A stretch of DNA of 64,000 nt from Anthostomella pinea (Eukaryota; Ascomycota; Sordariomycetes; Xylariales; Xylariaceae). Both the position numbers and the translations under genes were made by a program. The stretch's first letter is position 1. Each line of letters starts with the position of its first letter. Where the stretch lies: the NCBI GenBank assembly GCA_963556695.1, contig CAUWAG010000010.1:3782001-3846000 (forward strand), given 5' to 3'. Shown in pieces: positions 1-10,722 of this stretch. Under the pieces are notes generated by a model. It worked only from the letters and a program-made list of their open reading frames with translations. It was not told the origin of the DNA and did no database searches.

Positions 1-1829
1 AGTATATACCGTAATTAGGGTGTGTCTTTACTCCCATTCTCCTGCCTGGTGGTATGCCAACCCAGGGCTCTTGCATCAGAATGATGTCTGCTTGTTCTCC
101 TTTGTAGTCAGCCAGGTTGATGGCTAACTCTGTAGGGCCTGCACTCTTTTGTCCTCCTGCTGTATTCACACAATGGATGACTAGATGCCCGTGTCGATGT
201 GTTTCGTTTGATGTACCTAACATTGACTGACAACAATGGTATTGGCATCTCTAGGATGAGTTGTATCTGTTGTGTCGATTTGTATTGTAATGTCTTTGTT
301 ATTGTTGCTGGGTGTTGACCCAGCTTGGTTTTTGCCTGTTTCATTGAAGGCCTTGGATCTGGCTCTTTCTCCAGCCAGCCTTATTTCCTGGATTTGCTCT
401 TATGTGTGCTTGTGGATGATACCTTTCACAATTCTGGGGCGTGCAGGGCATTTGTCGAAATTGGCAGCATGAGGTCCTTTGCAATTGACACATTTTGGGA
501 TTGGTTTTTTGCACTCTCCCTGGTGTACTGTACTGGCGCAACGTGCACATACTTGCTTTTTACATCGGTAGTTCCTACCATAGTATCTAAAGCAGCTCGC
601 ACATTGGTGAACCTTGGGGAAGTATTGAATGTGCCTTGAGGTCATTGAGTGAGCAAAAAGCGTGAATGGTTTCTTTGCTGTACGGGGCAGAGAGATCACC
701 CATGTGGTCTCCAGATCAGAATCAACTGTGTTCTTTAAGAGTATGCACCTTAAAAGTCTGTCACCTATTTGGGCTTTAATTTTATTAGCAACAGCAATGT
801 CGGTAATGTCGATTGTCAATCCTTCCCCACTGATGACCTTTCTTGGGCATCCATTGACCTTATAGTGATGCCAGACCGTGTGGGTCTCGATCTTTTCTGC
901 CTTGAGAATATCGGTGATTTCTTCTTGGAAGGCCAGGAGCTTAGCCTGAGTTGGCTTGCCCCTTGGGTGTAAGGTAAGTCCAGAGGGGCACCGGGTCACT
1001 TCTCTAAGCTCTTAAGGGTGGAGCTGAAGTCTTCTGTTCAGTGTAGACTTTATTCCGTAAGGCTTTAGATGGTTATTATCCATACGGACAAAGACCTGGA
1101 GATCATCCTGTTTCTTCTTAGGTGGTTAGCAGTGATAAGGGCTCCAGGCAGTGTTTTCTTTATGGTAGTATTGACTGTCCGTAGATGCTGTCGTTGGCTA
1201 GAGGAGACAGCTTGGGCAAAAGTCATGGTGGGCTTCACCATCCCTATTCCCCCAGGAATGGTCTTCCTTTTGGGCGTATCTCGGGTTTCCAGCCACTTGT
1301 TCAGGCATTTACAGAAGAAAGCGCTGAACTCCTTGGTATGAGAGTATAGTTCGGTTCCAGCTTTCTCAAGTGTCCTATCAACTGTTGCAGCACACTCCTG
1401 AAACATTGTCATCCTTGCTTCATAGAGGTGTTTGTCTTTAGCCAGTATTTTGGCAATTTGGTCCTGGCACTCTAAGGAGGAGGCTTTATTTCTTGCATCG
1501 CATGCAATGGCTTGGTCTGTGGAGATTTCGTTCAATTCAGGTCGTTTTATTCCAGTAGTGCTGCTGTCATTGACATTTCGGGATTTTCCTTTCAGAGGAG
1601 AAATAATGGTGAAGTCAGCCTCAGAGACCTGTGCCGGGCTGCAGCTGATGTCGTCAAGCAGCGCCTGGCGGAGCCTGCTCGGAGTTGCCGGGCTGTATGT
1701 CTTTCTAGGGGCCATGGATTTGAGCACACCACTGGTGGTCGTCTTTGGGACGGTCATAGGCGTGTTTGGGGGCCCGTCGTGGAAGGGTGCTATCCGGCTT
1801 GTGGAAAAAATTCTCTTGTGTCTTGGCAA
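1..1829 (-). mobile_element. Degenerate Tad1-like LINE retrotransposon (ORF1 and start of ORF2), cut by window edge
   Basis: Read on the minus strand, two open stretches (1829-1065 and 999-400) form one LINE ORF1 (gag-like) broken by a stop and frameshift between them. The second stretch ends in cysteine-rich knuckles (CASCFRYYGRNYRC, CARCASTVHQGEC, CVNCKGPHAANFDKC), the arrangement found in ORF1 of fungal Tad1-clade LINEs. Further on, at about 110-1, fragments such as 'QEPWVG' and 'KTHPNY' can be pieced together across stops; they match the start of the apurinic-endonuclease domain of ORF2. The reverse transcriptase would lie left of position 1. The copy is dead. The clade name rests on the knuckle pattern and endonuclease fragments, not on a search. 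Confidence 0.8.
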
Positions 1830-2699
1830 AGATAGTCAGTTACTGAAAAAAGTGCCTGCTTTAGTACAGATATTGAGGTTGCGCCCTAACAGCGGGAAGC
1901 CAAGAAAAATAGTTGTTTTTGTTTGGTTGTGCGTGTATTTGGCTTAAATATTTCCTTCTTGCCCACGCAATTGGATTGTTGTAATAACCCAGCCATTTTA
2001 TATGGGTGAACGGAATACATCAGCTGACAAACCTTAACCCTTGATTGTTACTGGTGGCCTCCAAATTGGCTGAATGAGACAGGTGCTCTCATACTCTGTC
2101 GCGGCAACTCTGAGGATCGTATGACTGCGAGAGAAACTATTGGCTAGTGATGATCGCGGCGGATCAGTATGGTCTGGTGATATCCCTTGGCGGTAGTGAT
2201 CAACAGCATGATGATGTTCAGTGCTCGTGATATTCACGCTCTGGCAGATTATCCATTTGGTTTAGGTGTGACTGCTTACATCTCGTTTTGGCTGACGATC
2301 AATACCCGTTCTGCTCAGCTCTACGTCTTGGGCCAGCTATAAAGTCAATATTCTTGGGTTCTAAAGGATTCTGTTCTAAAATCAACTCAATAACTTGTTC
2401 GTTATTCTTAATAGTATAGCAACAATACCGGTTGATCTTAGTTATATCAATTTCTACACGCCCCCCAAGCCAATTGTTTCACTAAAATCTGATTCTGTGA
2501 CAAAACCAGGTTTCCACGAGTCCACATGCTCAGGCTTAGACGGTCATATCCGATATCCCAGTTCGAACGGGACCAAAGAGAGCCATGGCCAGCGAGGCTC
2601 AAGCCTGCCTTCTGGATCACGCCTGCTGCCCAGCGACGGACATCCTACATCAGAGAAGACTGCTAATGTCTTCTCAGAAGCTAGGAAACTACCCTAACA
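1830..2699. other. Gene-free stretch between LINE and Gypsy remnant
   Basis: No convincing coding region is visible. The first few hundred bases may be the LINE 5' untranslated region. The rest probably belongs to the decayed upstream part of the Gypsy element that follows. No long terminal repeat end could be fixed here. Confidence 0.4.
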
Positions 2700-3240
2700 G
2701 CACACATATGACCAAAAAATCGACATTGAACCTGGCAAAACGGTACCAAGCTCAAAAAAACGACCGATGTCACAATCAGAACTGAAAGTAATGAAGAAAT
2801 ATCTGGATGACAACATGATGTAAGGGGTTCATTCAACCATCACTGTCAAAATCAGCTGCTTCACTCCTGCTGGCACATAAGCGTAATGGTGGCATCCGGG
2901 TATGGGTGGACTATAGGGGCTTTAACAATATGACAATTAAGAACCCTACCCTCTTCCGCTAATCAGAGCAATCATCGAACGCCCTATGCACATTAAGAAT
3001 CTTCACAAAGCTTGACATGATGGCGGCGTTCACCAGGATCCTTATGGCGAAAGGGCATAAGTGGAAACCAGTATCCACGATAAGATTTGGCCTCTACAAG
3101 TTTTGGACTATAACGCTTCTTTAACCTTCCAGCATTATATAAATGATACCCTATACAGTTCCTTTAATGAAGTCGTATCTGCGTACTTTGACAATAGTCT
3201 CCCTTCTTATCTACTCAGAGAACCTTTTAAGAGTATAAAG
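2700..3240 (+). mobile_element. Ty3/Gypsy retrotransposon pol fragment (reverse transcriptase start)
   Basis: Across several stops and frame changes the plus strand reads like the beginning of a Gypsy reverse transcriptase. In order one sees a 'SELKVMKKYLDDNM' approach segment, 'LLLAHKRNGGIRVWVDYRG' with 'FNNMTIKNPT', 'FTKLDMMAAFTRI', 'GHKWKT', and 'ASLTFQHYINDTLYSSFNE', ending near 'AYFDN'. The catalytic YxDD-type box would follow at once but is lost. This is a short truncated relic with no LTRs in phase beside it. Confidence 0.7.
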
Positions 3241-3386
3241 AACACGTCAGAAAGGTCCCATTAGCTCTTATTATATAATAATTTATTTAATTAAAGACTT
3301 ATTTTAAGGCTATAATGTGAAGAACGAATCCCCTGATGAATAGTATATTTGTGGTGTTAGATTAGACAAGTCGGTGACTTATTGAT

Positions 3387-3471
3387 CAGGCGGTGCCGCA
3401 TCAAGCAGGCGGTACCGCATCGGACAGGCAGTGCCGCATTGGACAGGCAGTGCCGCATCGGGCAGGCGGTA
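3387..3471. repeat. 19-bp minisatellite, about 4.5 copies
   Basis: Units begin at 3387, 3406, 3425, 3444 and 3463, exactly 19 bp apart. Each resembles CAGGCAGTGCCGCATCGGA with one to four substitutions. The last copy is partial. Confidence 0.9.
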
Positions 3472-3543
3472 AAGAAAATAGGCAGACAGTATGAGATATC
3501 TTCTTTTTTGGATGTCTTGAAAGATAATATGCGCAGGGATTGG

Positions 3544-3609
3544 ATTATAATCGGGAACTGGATCATGGACAGGAACTGGATCATAAGTAGGAACTGGACC
3601 ACGAACTGG
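3544..3609. repeat. 18-bp minisatellite (GGAACTGG-ended units) with inverted copies downstream
   Basis: Units at 3544-3561, 3562-3579 and 3580-3597, plus a short one to 3609, all end in GAACTGG. The reverse-complement motif CCAGTTCC or a near variant recurs at roughly 3800-3870. The locus therefore holds both orientations of the unit. Confidence 0.8.
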
Positions 3610-3987
3610 AGGAGGCAGTGGATAGGTGTCCTGTCTTGAATATAATCTCGATTTGGTTTCTATGGCCATAGCGCCAGCTTTGGATCTTTCAAGTCTATAC
3701 GTGGGTGTTCAACGTGAAGCCCGCAGCCCTTACTTCTTGTCTGTTTACTACAATGCTGGACGCCTATTTACTGCTTCTTCCAGCCCGTGGCCCAGTCTTA
3801 TAATCCAGTTCCCACCCAGGGGCCGTTTTCTATTCATGATCTAGTTCCCACCCGTGATGCAGTTCCTACGCCGTGGTCCACTTCTTCCTCGTGATTCAAT
3901 TCACAAGAAACACTGAAAGAGAACAGGGAAATGGCCATACAAGACCTCGAGACTTCTTGCCATTAATAACGTCAGAGCTCTGGTATT
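3610..3987. other. No gene seen; inverted minisatellite copies only
   Basis: Apart from the inverted AGTTCCCACCC-type copies near 3800-3870, nothing recognisable is present. Confidence 0.4.
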
Positions 3988-4118
3988 TGTTACGGTCATA
4001 TAGTGGGTCGCTGTACAGAGTAATGTATATAGTACAGAAATAGGAGTCAATGACCATGCGGGTCATTATTAAAGCTTTTGCCTCATGGCGTAATGGTTGT
4101 CCTATACGCGTTGTAACA
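3988..4118 (+). mobile_element. Solo LTR (131 bp) with 5-bp target-site duplication
   Basis: The segment starts TGTTACGGTC and ends CGTTGTAACA, the inverted TGTTAC/GTAACA-type ends usual for fungal Ty3/Gypsy LTRs. It is bracketed by the perfect direct repeat GTATT at 3983-3987 and 4119-4123. No internal retroelement sequence lies on either side, so it is a solo LTR left by LTR-LTR recombination. The Gypsy assignment is inferred from the termini. Confidence 0.75.
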
Positions 4119-4137
4119 GTATTGCTTTAACTATGGG

Positions 4138-4432
4138 ACAGAAGTGGATGTGATGTTACAGGACAGGAGTGGATGTGGTGTCCTGGGACAGAAGTGGAGG
4201 TCCTGGGACAGAAGTGGATGTCCCACTGTCACAGGTCTGCCAGCCGCTCTTTCTGCCAGCGCTAAGCTCTTTCTGCCAACCGAGCGTTTCTGCCAGTGCT
4301 AAGCCCTTTCTGTCAACGCTAAGCTCTTTCTGCCAGCCAAGCATTTCTGCCAGCGCTAAGCTCTTTATGCCAGCCACGCGTTTCTACCAGCGCCAAGCTC
4401 TTTCTGTCAGCCGAGCGTTTCTGCCTCCCCTA
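4138..4432. repeat. Compound minisatellite: GGGACAGAAGTGGATGT units then CTTTCTGCCAGCGCTAAG units
   Basis: The first part (about 4138-4222) repeats a GGACAGAAGTGGATGT-like unit with spacers. The second (about 4246-4432) repeats a unit of about 20 bp, TTTCTGCCAGCGCTAAGC and variants, roughly nine times with point differences. Open frames through it are low-complexity by-products and are not called as genes. Confidence 0.85.
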
Positions 4433-4764
4433 CACCAGATACAACGCGCGTACCACAAGTCATCAGAATGGCAATATGTCCTGTTAATTCTGTTTTTGTA
4501 AATACTTGCCTCCTTTAGTGACATGCTCCAAGTCGTCTATAATACATGCTCAAACGAAGTTTTATAGGCCAAATTGATCATAAAGAAAGCTATAGTTGTA
4601 CCCTAAGGATTTAGTGCCAGCCTATTGCGTAATTTGAAATAACATATGCTCATATAGTTCATCTAGCTAGAAACCCTTTGACGTGCCTGATTTTTAGCCC
4701 GTGCTTTCTGTATCTGCCGGGCCTGTGCCTGATCAGCAGATCAAAGAGGCACCTTATGAACCTT
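4433..4764. other. No feature seen
   Basis: Moderately AT-rich DNA between the minisatellite and the tail of the recombinase pseudogene. Nothing was recognised. Confidence 0.4.
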
Positions 4765-7613
4765 CTATACATGGTTTCTGAACTCATTCAAGGTATCCAG
4801 TTTGACCCCGGCCTTAATGCAATCTGGATGTCTATAAACCTGAAACTCTCCACGCGAAGCCGCACACTCACAAACTGGCATGTTCTGATCATCGAAATGG
4901 TCATTCTTAATAGTACTGCGGCAATATTTGTAAAAACGCTCCTTGTAAGAGATTCTCTTATTCCTTATATAGTCCGGACACTGATTCAACTTTAGAACTA
5001 AAGGAAGTTGTGGTAATGCAGGCTTAGGCTGAGCTAGTATATCACCCTATCTTGCACAGATCAGCTTTCCTTTAACTGTCTTTCTTTTCTTACAAAGAGC
5101 TGCGTATAGGTCAATAACCTCAACTCAAGCTTCCGAGATACGTTCTTCGCTCCAATGCTCTGGTTGATAGCATAGCAGCTTAGCCAGTCAAGCGCGTTCA
5201 GGGATGTCCAGATCCAGCTTCGACTCTACGTATTCATCTTCCTCTTCCCTCCAGGCTTGCCGCTCAATGTCCCGGGTAGGACCATTCTAGAAGTAGTCTT
5301 TAGAATATTTCTTAATAATGAGCTTATCGCAATTTATACGCTTTAAGGAGATAGTATTAGTAAGCTGGCGGATCTTGGCTTTATGCTCATTATTGATAAG
5401 TCAATGCTGGCTGCCCTTAAGTCTGGCACGTATCGCTTTGAGCTCGCTGGTTTTGGGGTCTGGTGGGAGATTATTCCATATATCCTTGTGGACTATATCT
5501 CTCACTGCGCGGGGATCCCGCGAGATACTGACATGGGCAAAGAGTTTGAATAATTGGACCTGCTTCTTTTCCTCCAAGAATGCGTTCTGGCTGTCAAACT
5601 AAAGGTTATGATTTTAATAGGCTCTATGAAAGGTAGCAAACTTGGGATCATGACGCATTATCTGATCCTGGATCGAATCCGGCGCGTCACCTAGGTAATA
5701 TGTGGTTAGAGTTTCTGTTATAATCGAAGGCAGATAGCATGTACCATTCACAGCATTGCCTGCCCCTCTCTGACAGAACTTGGGAGTCCATCGCTCTTCA
5801 AACCCGGCATTGAGGCTCTGCTTACCTATATCATCAAGGAGCTTAGCATAAGCCATGGCCTCGTCATCTGAAAGTTCTGCACCCTTGACACGTCAGAACA
5901 CGGCTTTCCTCCGCATTGACTCTTTCCATCGCAGTGGAATGCATTGCATAGGACCCTATGGTTTTATATTCAATACACTCGAGGCATCAACCAAGCTTAG
6001 AGCGTCAAAAGCGCAATCATAAAGAGCTATACCAATCATCAGTCTCACTAGACAAAAGATCAATCTTTTTGTTAGAGTAAAGTAGAAGATAGTACTAGAG
6101 ACTTATTAGTACTAAATGCCAATTAACATTGCTAGGATAAAGGAAGCCCATAGCCTTACTTACCGTCTTGGTTTATTGTTGCACCCTTTGTGGTGGACGA
6201 ATTTGATGGCTATCGCCGGGATCGGTTGACTAGACTCCGGGTGACCCACTATTATTAACAGAATGTCTTCGTAACAAAGGGCCTTTAGTCTTCTATGTTC
6301 AACTATTTCTTGTAATAGCAGCCGGAAAAGGACCAATGACTCTTGATCCTCACCTTGCTGGTATCTTTTGCTCTTGTTCACCCCCATCCCCCCTTCGCCA
6401 TCAACTGGAACCTCTTTGACCTCGCTCTTGTCAACTCCCCTGTGCCTAGCGCTGTCTATGAGGCGAGAATCAGTGCAAATGGACGAAACTCCGTTAACAG
6501 CAAAGATTTTTCTACCATGCCGTCTTTGGGTTTTTTTGCCTGTTATAGACGAGCTCAGCCGGACGCACGCCTGTGTAACAAAGGAGTTGGTAGTAGTCTG
6601 ATAGTTGGACACATTGTCTTTCAAAAGGCTGAATGGTAGGGTTATAGGCGACGTTGAAAGTCAGGATACGATGTAGTGCCTCCATTTCTAACACTGGTTT
6701 GTTGATGTTGGGAGGACCAGTAGATTGTCACGGAACAGCGGGCAGCTCAGGACGAAGATGCCCATCTATTACTCCAGATGAATAAGAATCTACTAGTGAG
6801 GAGGGAAGAAGGATCAGAACCACCAGCCAATTCTGGTGGGGGATTAGATCTTTAATCCCGCTCCACAATTATCTACAGTGAGTGCAGCGGGGCAACACGT
6901 CCACCCCACCAGATCACCTGATGAGCGCACGTACCACCGTGAATGGATGGATGGATGTCAGATCCATCACAACCCCCCCGCTGCAAAAAGACTCGACCCG
7001 AGGCTTGAACCCTGGGCTGGTTTGTTGGTGTTGAGAGGAAGAAGGCGGTACAGTGGAACAAGAACGGCATGTATATATTATCAACTAGTCAGTCATAAGA
7101 GCATACTCTGGGTTGATATAATTACTAACCACATAGACCAAACAAGAAACATTACAGTCTATGTAGTTCCCGGTTTCCATAATGTATAACTATTAGAATT
7201 GACAGAAATACTATTTTAGTGATTTTTTAGCCTTTATTTTGTCGGACTCGTATATATGTAGACAGAAATCTATAATAGTCGAGACCTCTATCGTTTTGAT
7301 GACTATCTGCCAGTCATTTGTTTTCAGAAGCTCTTTATAGAAACTGAAACACGGATCAGCTAAGAACAAAAAGTGAGTGGTTCCGTAGGGCATACCCTTT
7401 CCACTTGCCCAGTATCCCGCTAATGTTGATCTCTGTCCCCTCTGATAGCTTTGGTCTGACATACTTTATAGACTTGACATACTTGCAAAACTCAGCGTGC
7501 TCCTCAAGCAAGAAAGACTCTGGCTGGTGCCTTTTGTTGTTTTCAAATGAGGAGAAGCGCTTGAGGAAATCCGTACTTTGGTCTGTGTAGGTACGTGAAG
7601 TTGGAGTGGTCAT
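4765..7613 (-). pseudogene. Decayed DUF3435 tyrosine recombinase (Starship captain-type)
   Basis: From the ATG at 7611-7613 leftwards the minus strand follows the DUF3435 layout. It has an N-terminal segment (DFLKRFSSFE, FCKYVKSIKY, ILGKWKGYAL), then a core (ILTFNVAYN, QLSDYYQLLCYTGVRPAELV, KALCYEDILLIIVGHPES, IKFVHHKGCNNKPR). Next come SLNAGFEERWTPKFCQRGAGN and DAPDSIQDQIMRHDPKFATF. The tail contains QLFKLFAHVSISRDPRA and a degenerate zinc-finger region near 4800-4980. TGVRPAEL matches the arginine box of tyrosine recombinases. An intron at 5691-5744 (GTACAT...CTAACC...TAG) rejoins GN-AVNG to DAPDS in frame. Several stops, frameshifts and an insertion at 6700-7204 make it nonfunctional. DUF3435 proteins are the captain recombinases of Starship elements; a captain reading leftwards would have its cargo on the left. 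Confidence 0.85.
6700..7204 (-). mobile_element. Insertion splitting the DUF3435 gene; LTR-like ends
   Basis: Homology to DUF3435 stops near 7205 and resumes at 6702, so about 500 bp is extra. On the minus strand the insert begins TGTCAATTCT (7204) and ends CCCAACATCAACA (6700). A related end, CTCAACACCAACA, sits at 7023. TG...CA ends with CAACA are typical of Ty1/Copia LTRs, so this may be one LTR (7204-7023) plus a remnant or a second LTR end. No target duplication was found and no coding sequence is seen. A tRNA T-arm-like GGTTCAAGCC lies near 7000 on the minus strand. Confidence 0.4.
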
Positions 7614-8044
7614 GTTAACAAGGTGGCAAGCACTTTGAACGATATTGTAGCTTGGACTATTAATCAGATTAAAAAAAGTGAGAAAGATGGCAATGCAGTC
7701 ACTTATGAGTCAATGCTGCCATCCTGGATGGTTTCTGGTCCTGAGATCCAGAGTAGACGTGTAAGTGTCGCAAAGGGAGAGAACAAGAGAAAGGGTCCAG
7801 GAAATGCGAAGGACAGACTAGAGCCAGAAATAGCTTTGTGCCAAGCCAGGAACACGCATAAGATAAGGCGGCATTTTTGGGCGCCTAGTAAAGTATATTT
7901 GACTTGTGCAGGTACGCACAGTTTGGTGCCTACACTCACTGCTAGAGCTGCTGAAAATGGCGACGCCAACCAACGAATCTGGCGGGAGCAACAGCAAATT
8001 CTCGTTTTATTTTGTAATAAACGAAAAGATTATAAAAAGCGTTA
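7614..8044. other. Region upstream of the recombinase relic; no gene recognised
   Basis: An open frame on the plus strand is present but has no ATG start at its proposed beginning and no recognisable domain. If the recombinase was a Starship captain, the element's 5' boundary would be expected in or just beyond this stretch. No terminal repeat could be identified. Confidence 0.3.
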
Positions 8045-9576
8045 ATAAATACTTTTTCATAAATACTAGGGTTGAAAAAGCCACTTTTTATAATAATATT
8101 ATCCGTATAAATAATAAGTATGCTACTTTTTAAAGATTGGTTTTCAAATTATAAAGCTTTTTAAATAACAATTAACTTTGTTATATTAATATAGAGCGGT
8201 ATTTTCCAAAAAGTAAACGGGTTTTAAAAGGTTTTAAAAACATTAAAAAAATTCTTTTATTAGTTTAAAGTTAAGAGCGTTTTTTTTATTTAAAAGCTGT
8301 GAATAACTTATTTACAAGCATTTATAGAAACGTAATAAATAAACAGATCGATATTTATTAATAAATATATACCGTGATAACTATTGAAATAATTACGTTA
8401 TTAAACGGGGTTATCGGTATTATTTATTATAAAAGGGCGATAAGTAAATAATATATAAAAAGAATTAATAAAAGCAAAAGTACGCGAAAAGTATAGGCCG
8501 CTAAGTAGCATTTTTATTATAAAAAAAGCAAAATAATTTAAAATCTTTTTTATTTAATATTAAATAATTTTATTTTTTTAACAACTTTACTATAATCTTT
8601 TAAACTTTATGAAGTTTCTTTATGAAAAAACAAGTTATTATAAGTTATATAATCATCTTTACACTTGAAATCTTCAATATTATACTTTCACCGTCTTTTG
8701 AAATATTTTATAATAAGTCAAAAACATAAAAAAAACTATAATATATAAAATCAACGTACAAAGTTATATCAAAAAAGGCCAAGAAAATTTAATATAAATA
8801 AAAAGTTTAAACAGTATTATAAGTATTAAATATAAAACCTTTAAAAACAAAGCGTAAAAAAATTGAAAATTTTAAAAAGCAAGTAATTTTTAAACTAATA
8901 AGCGCTTTTTTTATTAAAACTTAATAAAAAATAATACTAAGACGCGACGAGAATTAATTTAAAAGCATTTAAAAAAAAGAATTTCTAAACTAACTGCCGC
9001 GGCTGGCAACCCTTATAAGCTAGAAAACTTTTATGATTACGGTATGTTTAAAAGTATTATAAAGTATAAAAATTATATTATTAAATAAATAAATAATAAG
9101 TAAATTTACGTCTCTTATTAATTTTTTTCACTACTTTTTAAAAACAAATGTTTAAACCTATTAAAAAGCATAAATGAAGTTAAAAGATTTTTTATAATAA
9201 TAATAAAATTTCTTATATAAATAATGAAATATTTTCTTTTTTTATATTTAAACGTAAGAAAATAATAATAATAAACTGTTGAAATAAATTTTTAAAAAAG
9301 CTTTATAAGTGAATATACCGAAAATGGTTTCCATTGATTTATTTAAACATAGATTTAGTAACTTATTAATTTATAACCATATAAATACTTAGAAATTTTG
9401 TAATTTTATTACTTTAATTATTAAATGGGTTAAAATTTTGAAATAATATTTATACAAACTTTATTTAAATAAGTTAATGTTGACATAATTACTATATAAT
9501 AAAAAGTATAAGAAAGGTATAAAAGGAAAAAAAAAACGCTTTTTTTATAATTATAATAACGCCGTTCAAGCGTTAC

Positions 9577-9778
9577 TGTGGGAACAGGCTTGAACGATAA
9601 ATCATAATACTCGAGTATGGGGTCAAGGTAATGATGTTGCTGATGGTTGGATTGTGAAGTCTAGCTGGACCTGTAGGTCTGGCTAAGTGACCTCACAATC
9701 TGGTATCTAATCTCTTATCTAATCATAAATGTGGGTTCTGTATGGATGGTTTGACAGTGGAATCACATGGATCCAACA
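9577..9778 (-). repeat. LTR copy 1 of an inverted pair (202 bp)
   Basis: On the minus strand it runs from TGTTGGATCC to CCTGTTCCCACA. It matches the copy at 10521-10722 at 200 of 202 positions. Flanks on the plus strand are GTTAC (9572-9576) and GAAAT (9779-9783). TG...CA ends and length fit an LTR. The relation of the flanks to those of copy 2 is described in the findings. Confidence 0.85.
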
Positions 9779-10520
9779 GAAATCGTATATCAAAAGTTAA
9801 AAGCTTAATTGATAAAAATTTACTTTTAAAACCTTTTAAATAATATAGTTTATTTCTATAGTAACTTTTAAAGTAATAGTTTTAATAATATCCTGCGTAA
9901 GTATTTTTTTATTACAAAGATTATTTTTATACAATATTTAAAAATTATAATCATAATAATTTATTACATTTACATTAATAACTTTAATACTTTTAACATT
10001 TTAAAGTCTAAATAAAATACGTATTTATTGAAAGAAAAAAAACTTTTAAATTAATTAATAGTAGCTTCTAATTTATTGCTACTAAATTTAACGGTATTAT
10101 TTATAGGTATTATTTTTTAAACTATGTGTTTATTTATTGGGATTTATACGTAAAAAAAAGTGTTATTTTTATTAGCATATTTATTTTTGCTAAATTACGT
10201 AATAAGAAAGATTTTTATATTTAATCTTTTTATAGTTTTTAAATATGCCCGTAAACGTATTAAAAGCGCTTTCAAACCCTTTTACCTTACTAGCCTTTAA
10301 ATTAATATTAATTTAATCTTAAAAGTCAAATACTTATTTTTAATTTATTTTAAAAGTAGTAAGTTGAGTAGTAATTAAATAAAAATATTTAATATCAACT
10401 TTTAAAGATTTAAATAGTGAAAATCTTACTTATGTTAAATATAACAGTTATATAATTATAATATATTTACTTATAAAAAAATAGTTATATAATCGTAAAT
10501 TATATTAAAAAAAAAGTAAC

Positions 10521-10722
10521 TGTTGGATCCATGTGATTCCACTGTCAAACCATCCATACAGAACCCACATTTATGATTAGATAAGAGATTAGATACCAGA
10601 TTGTGAGGTCACTTAGCCAGACCTACAGGTCCAGCTAGACTTCACAATCCAACCATCAGCAACATCATGACCTTGACCCCATACTCGAGTATTATGATTT
10701 ATCGTTTAAGCCTGTTCCCACA
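10521..10722 (+). repeat. LTR copy 2 of an inverted pair (202 bp)
   Basis: It is the reverse complement of 9577-9778 with two differences, GTTTAAG for GTTCAAG (a CpA-to-TpA change) and CATGACC for CATTACC. Flanks are GTAAC (10516-10520) and ATTTC (10723-10727). The 742 bp between the two copies is AT-rich and holds no retroelement coding sequence. Confidence 0.85.

Noticed and set aside
4169..4501. 110-residue Ser/Leu-rich open frame
   Set aside because: It is the translation of the minisatellite; repeated units explain its openness.
6985..7020. GGTTCAAGCC B-box-like sequence on the minus strand, possible tRNA or SINE
   Set aside because: No A box or cloverleaf upstream. Mentioned only within the insertion entry.
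7623..8045. 140-residue plus-strand open frame next to the recombinase relic
   Set aside because: It begins with GTG, shows no domain, and lies between a pseudogene and the AT-rich block; chance frame most likely.
9577..10722. Interpretation as a single foldback or TIR transposon with 202-bp inverted ends
   Set aside because: Outer flanks (GTTAC and ATTTC) are not duplicates of each other, whereas the crossed flank identity fits an inversion between two solo LTRs better.
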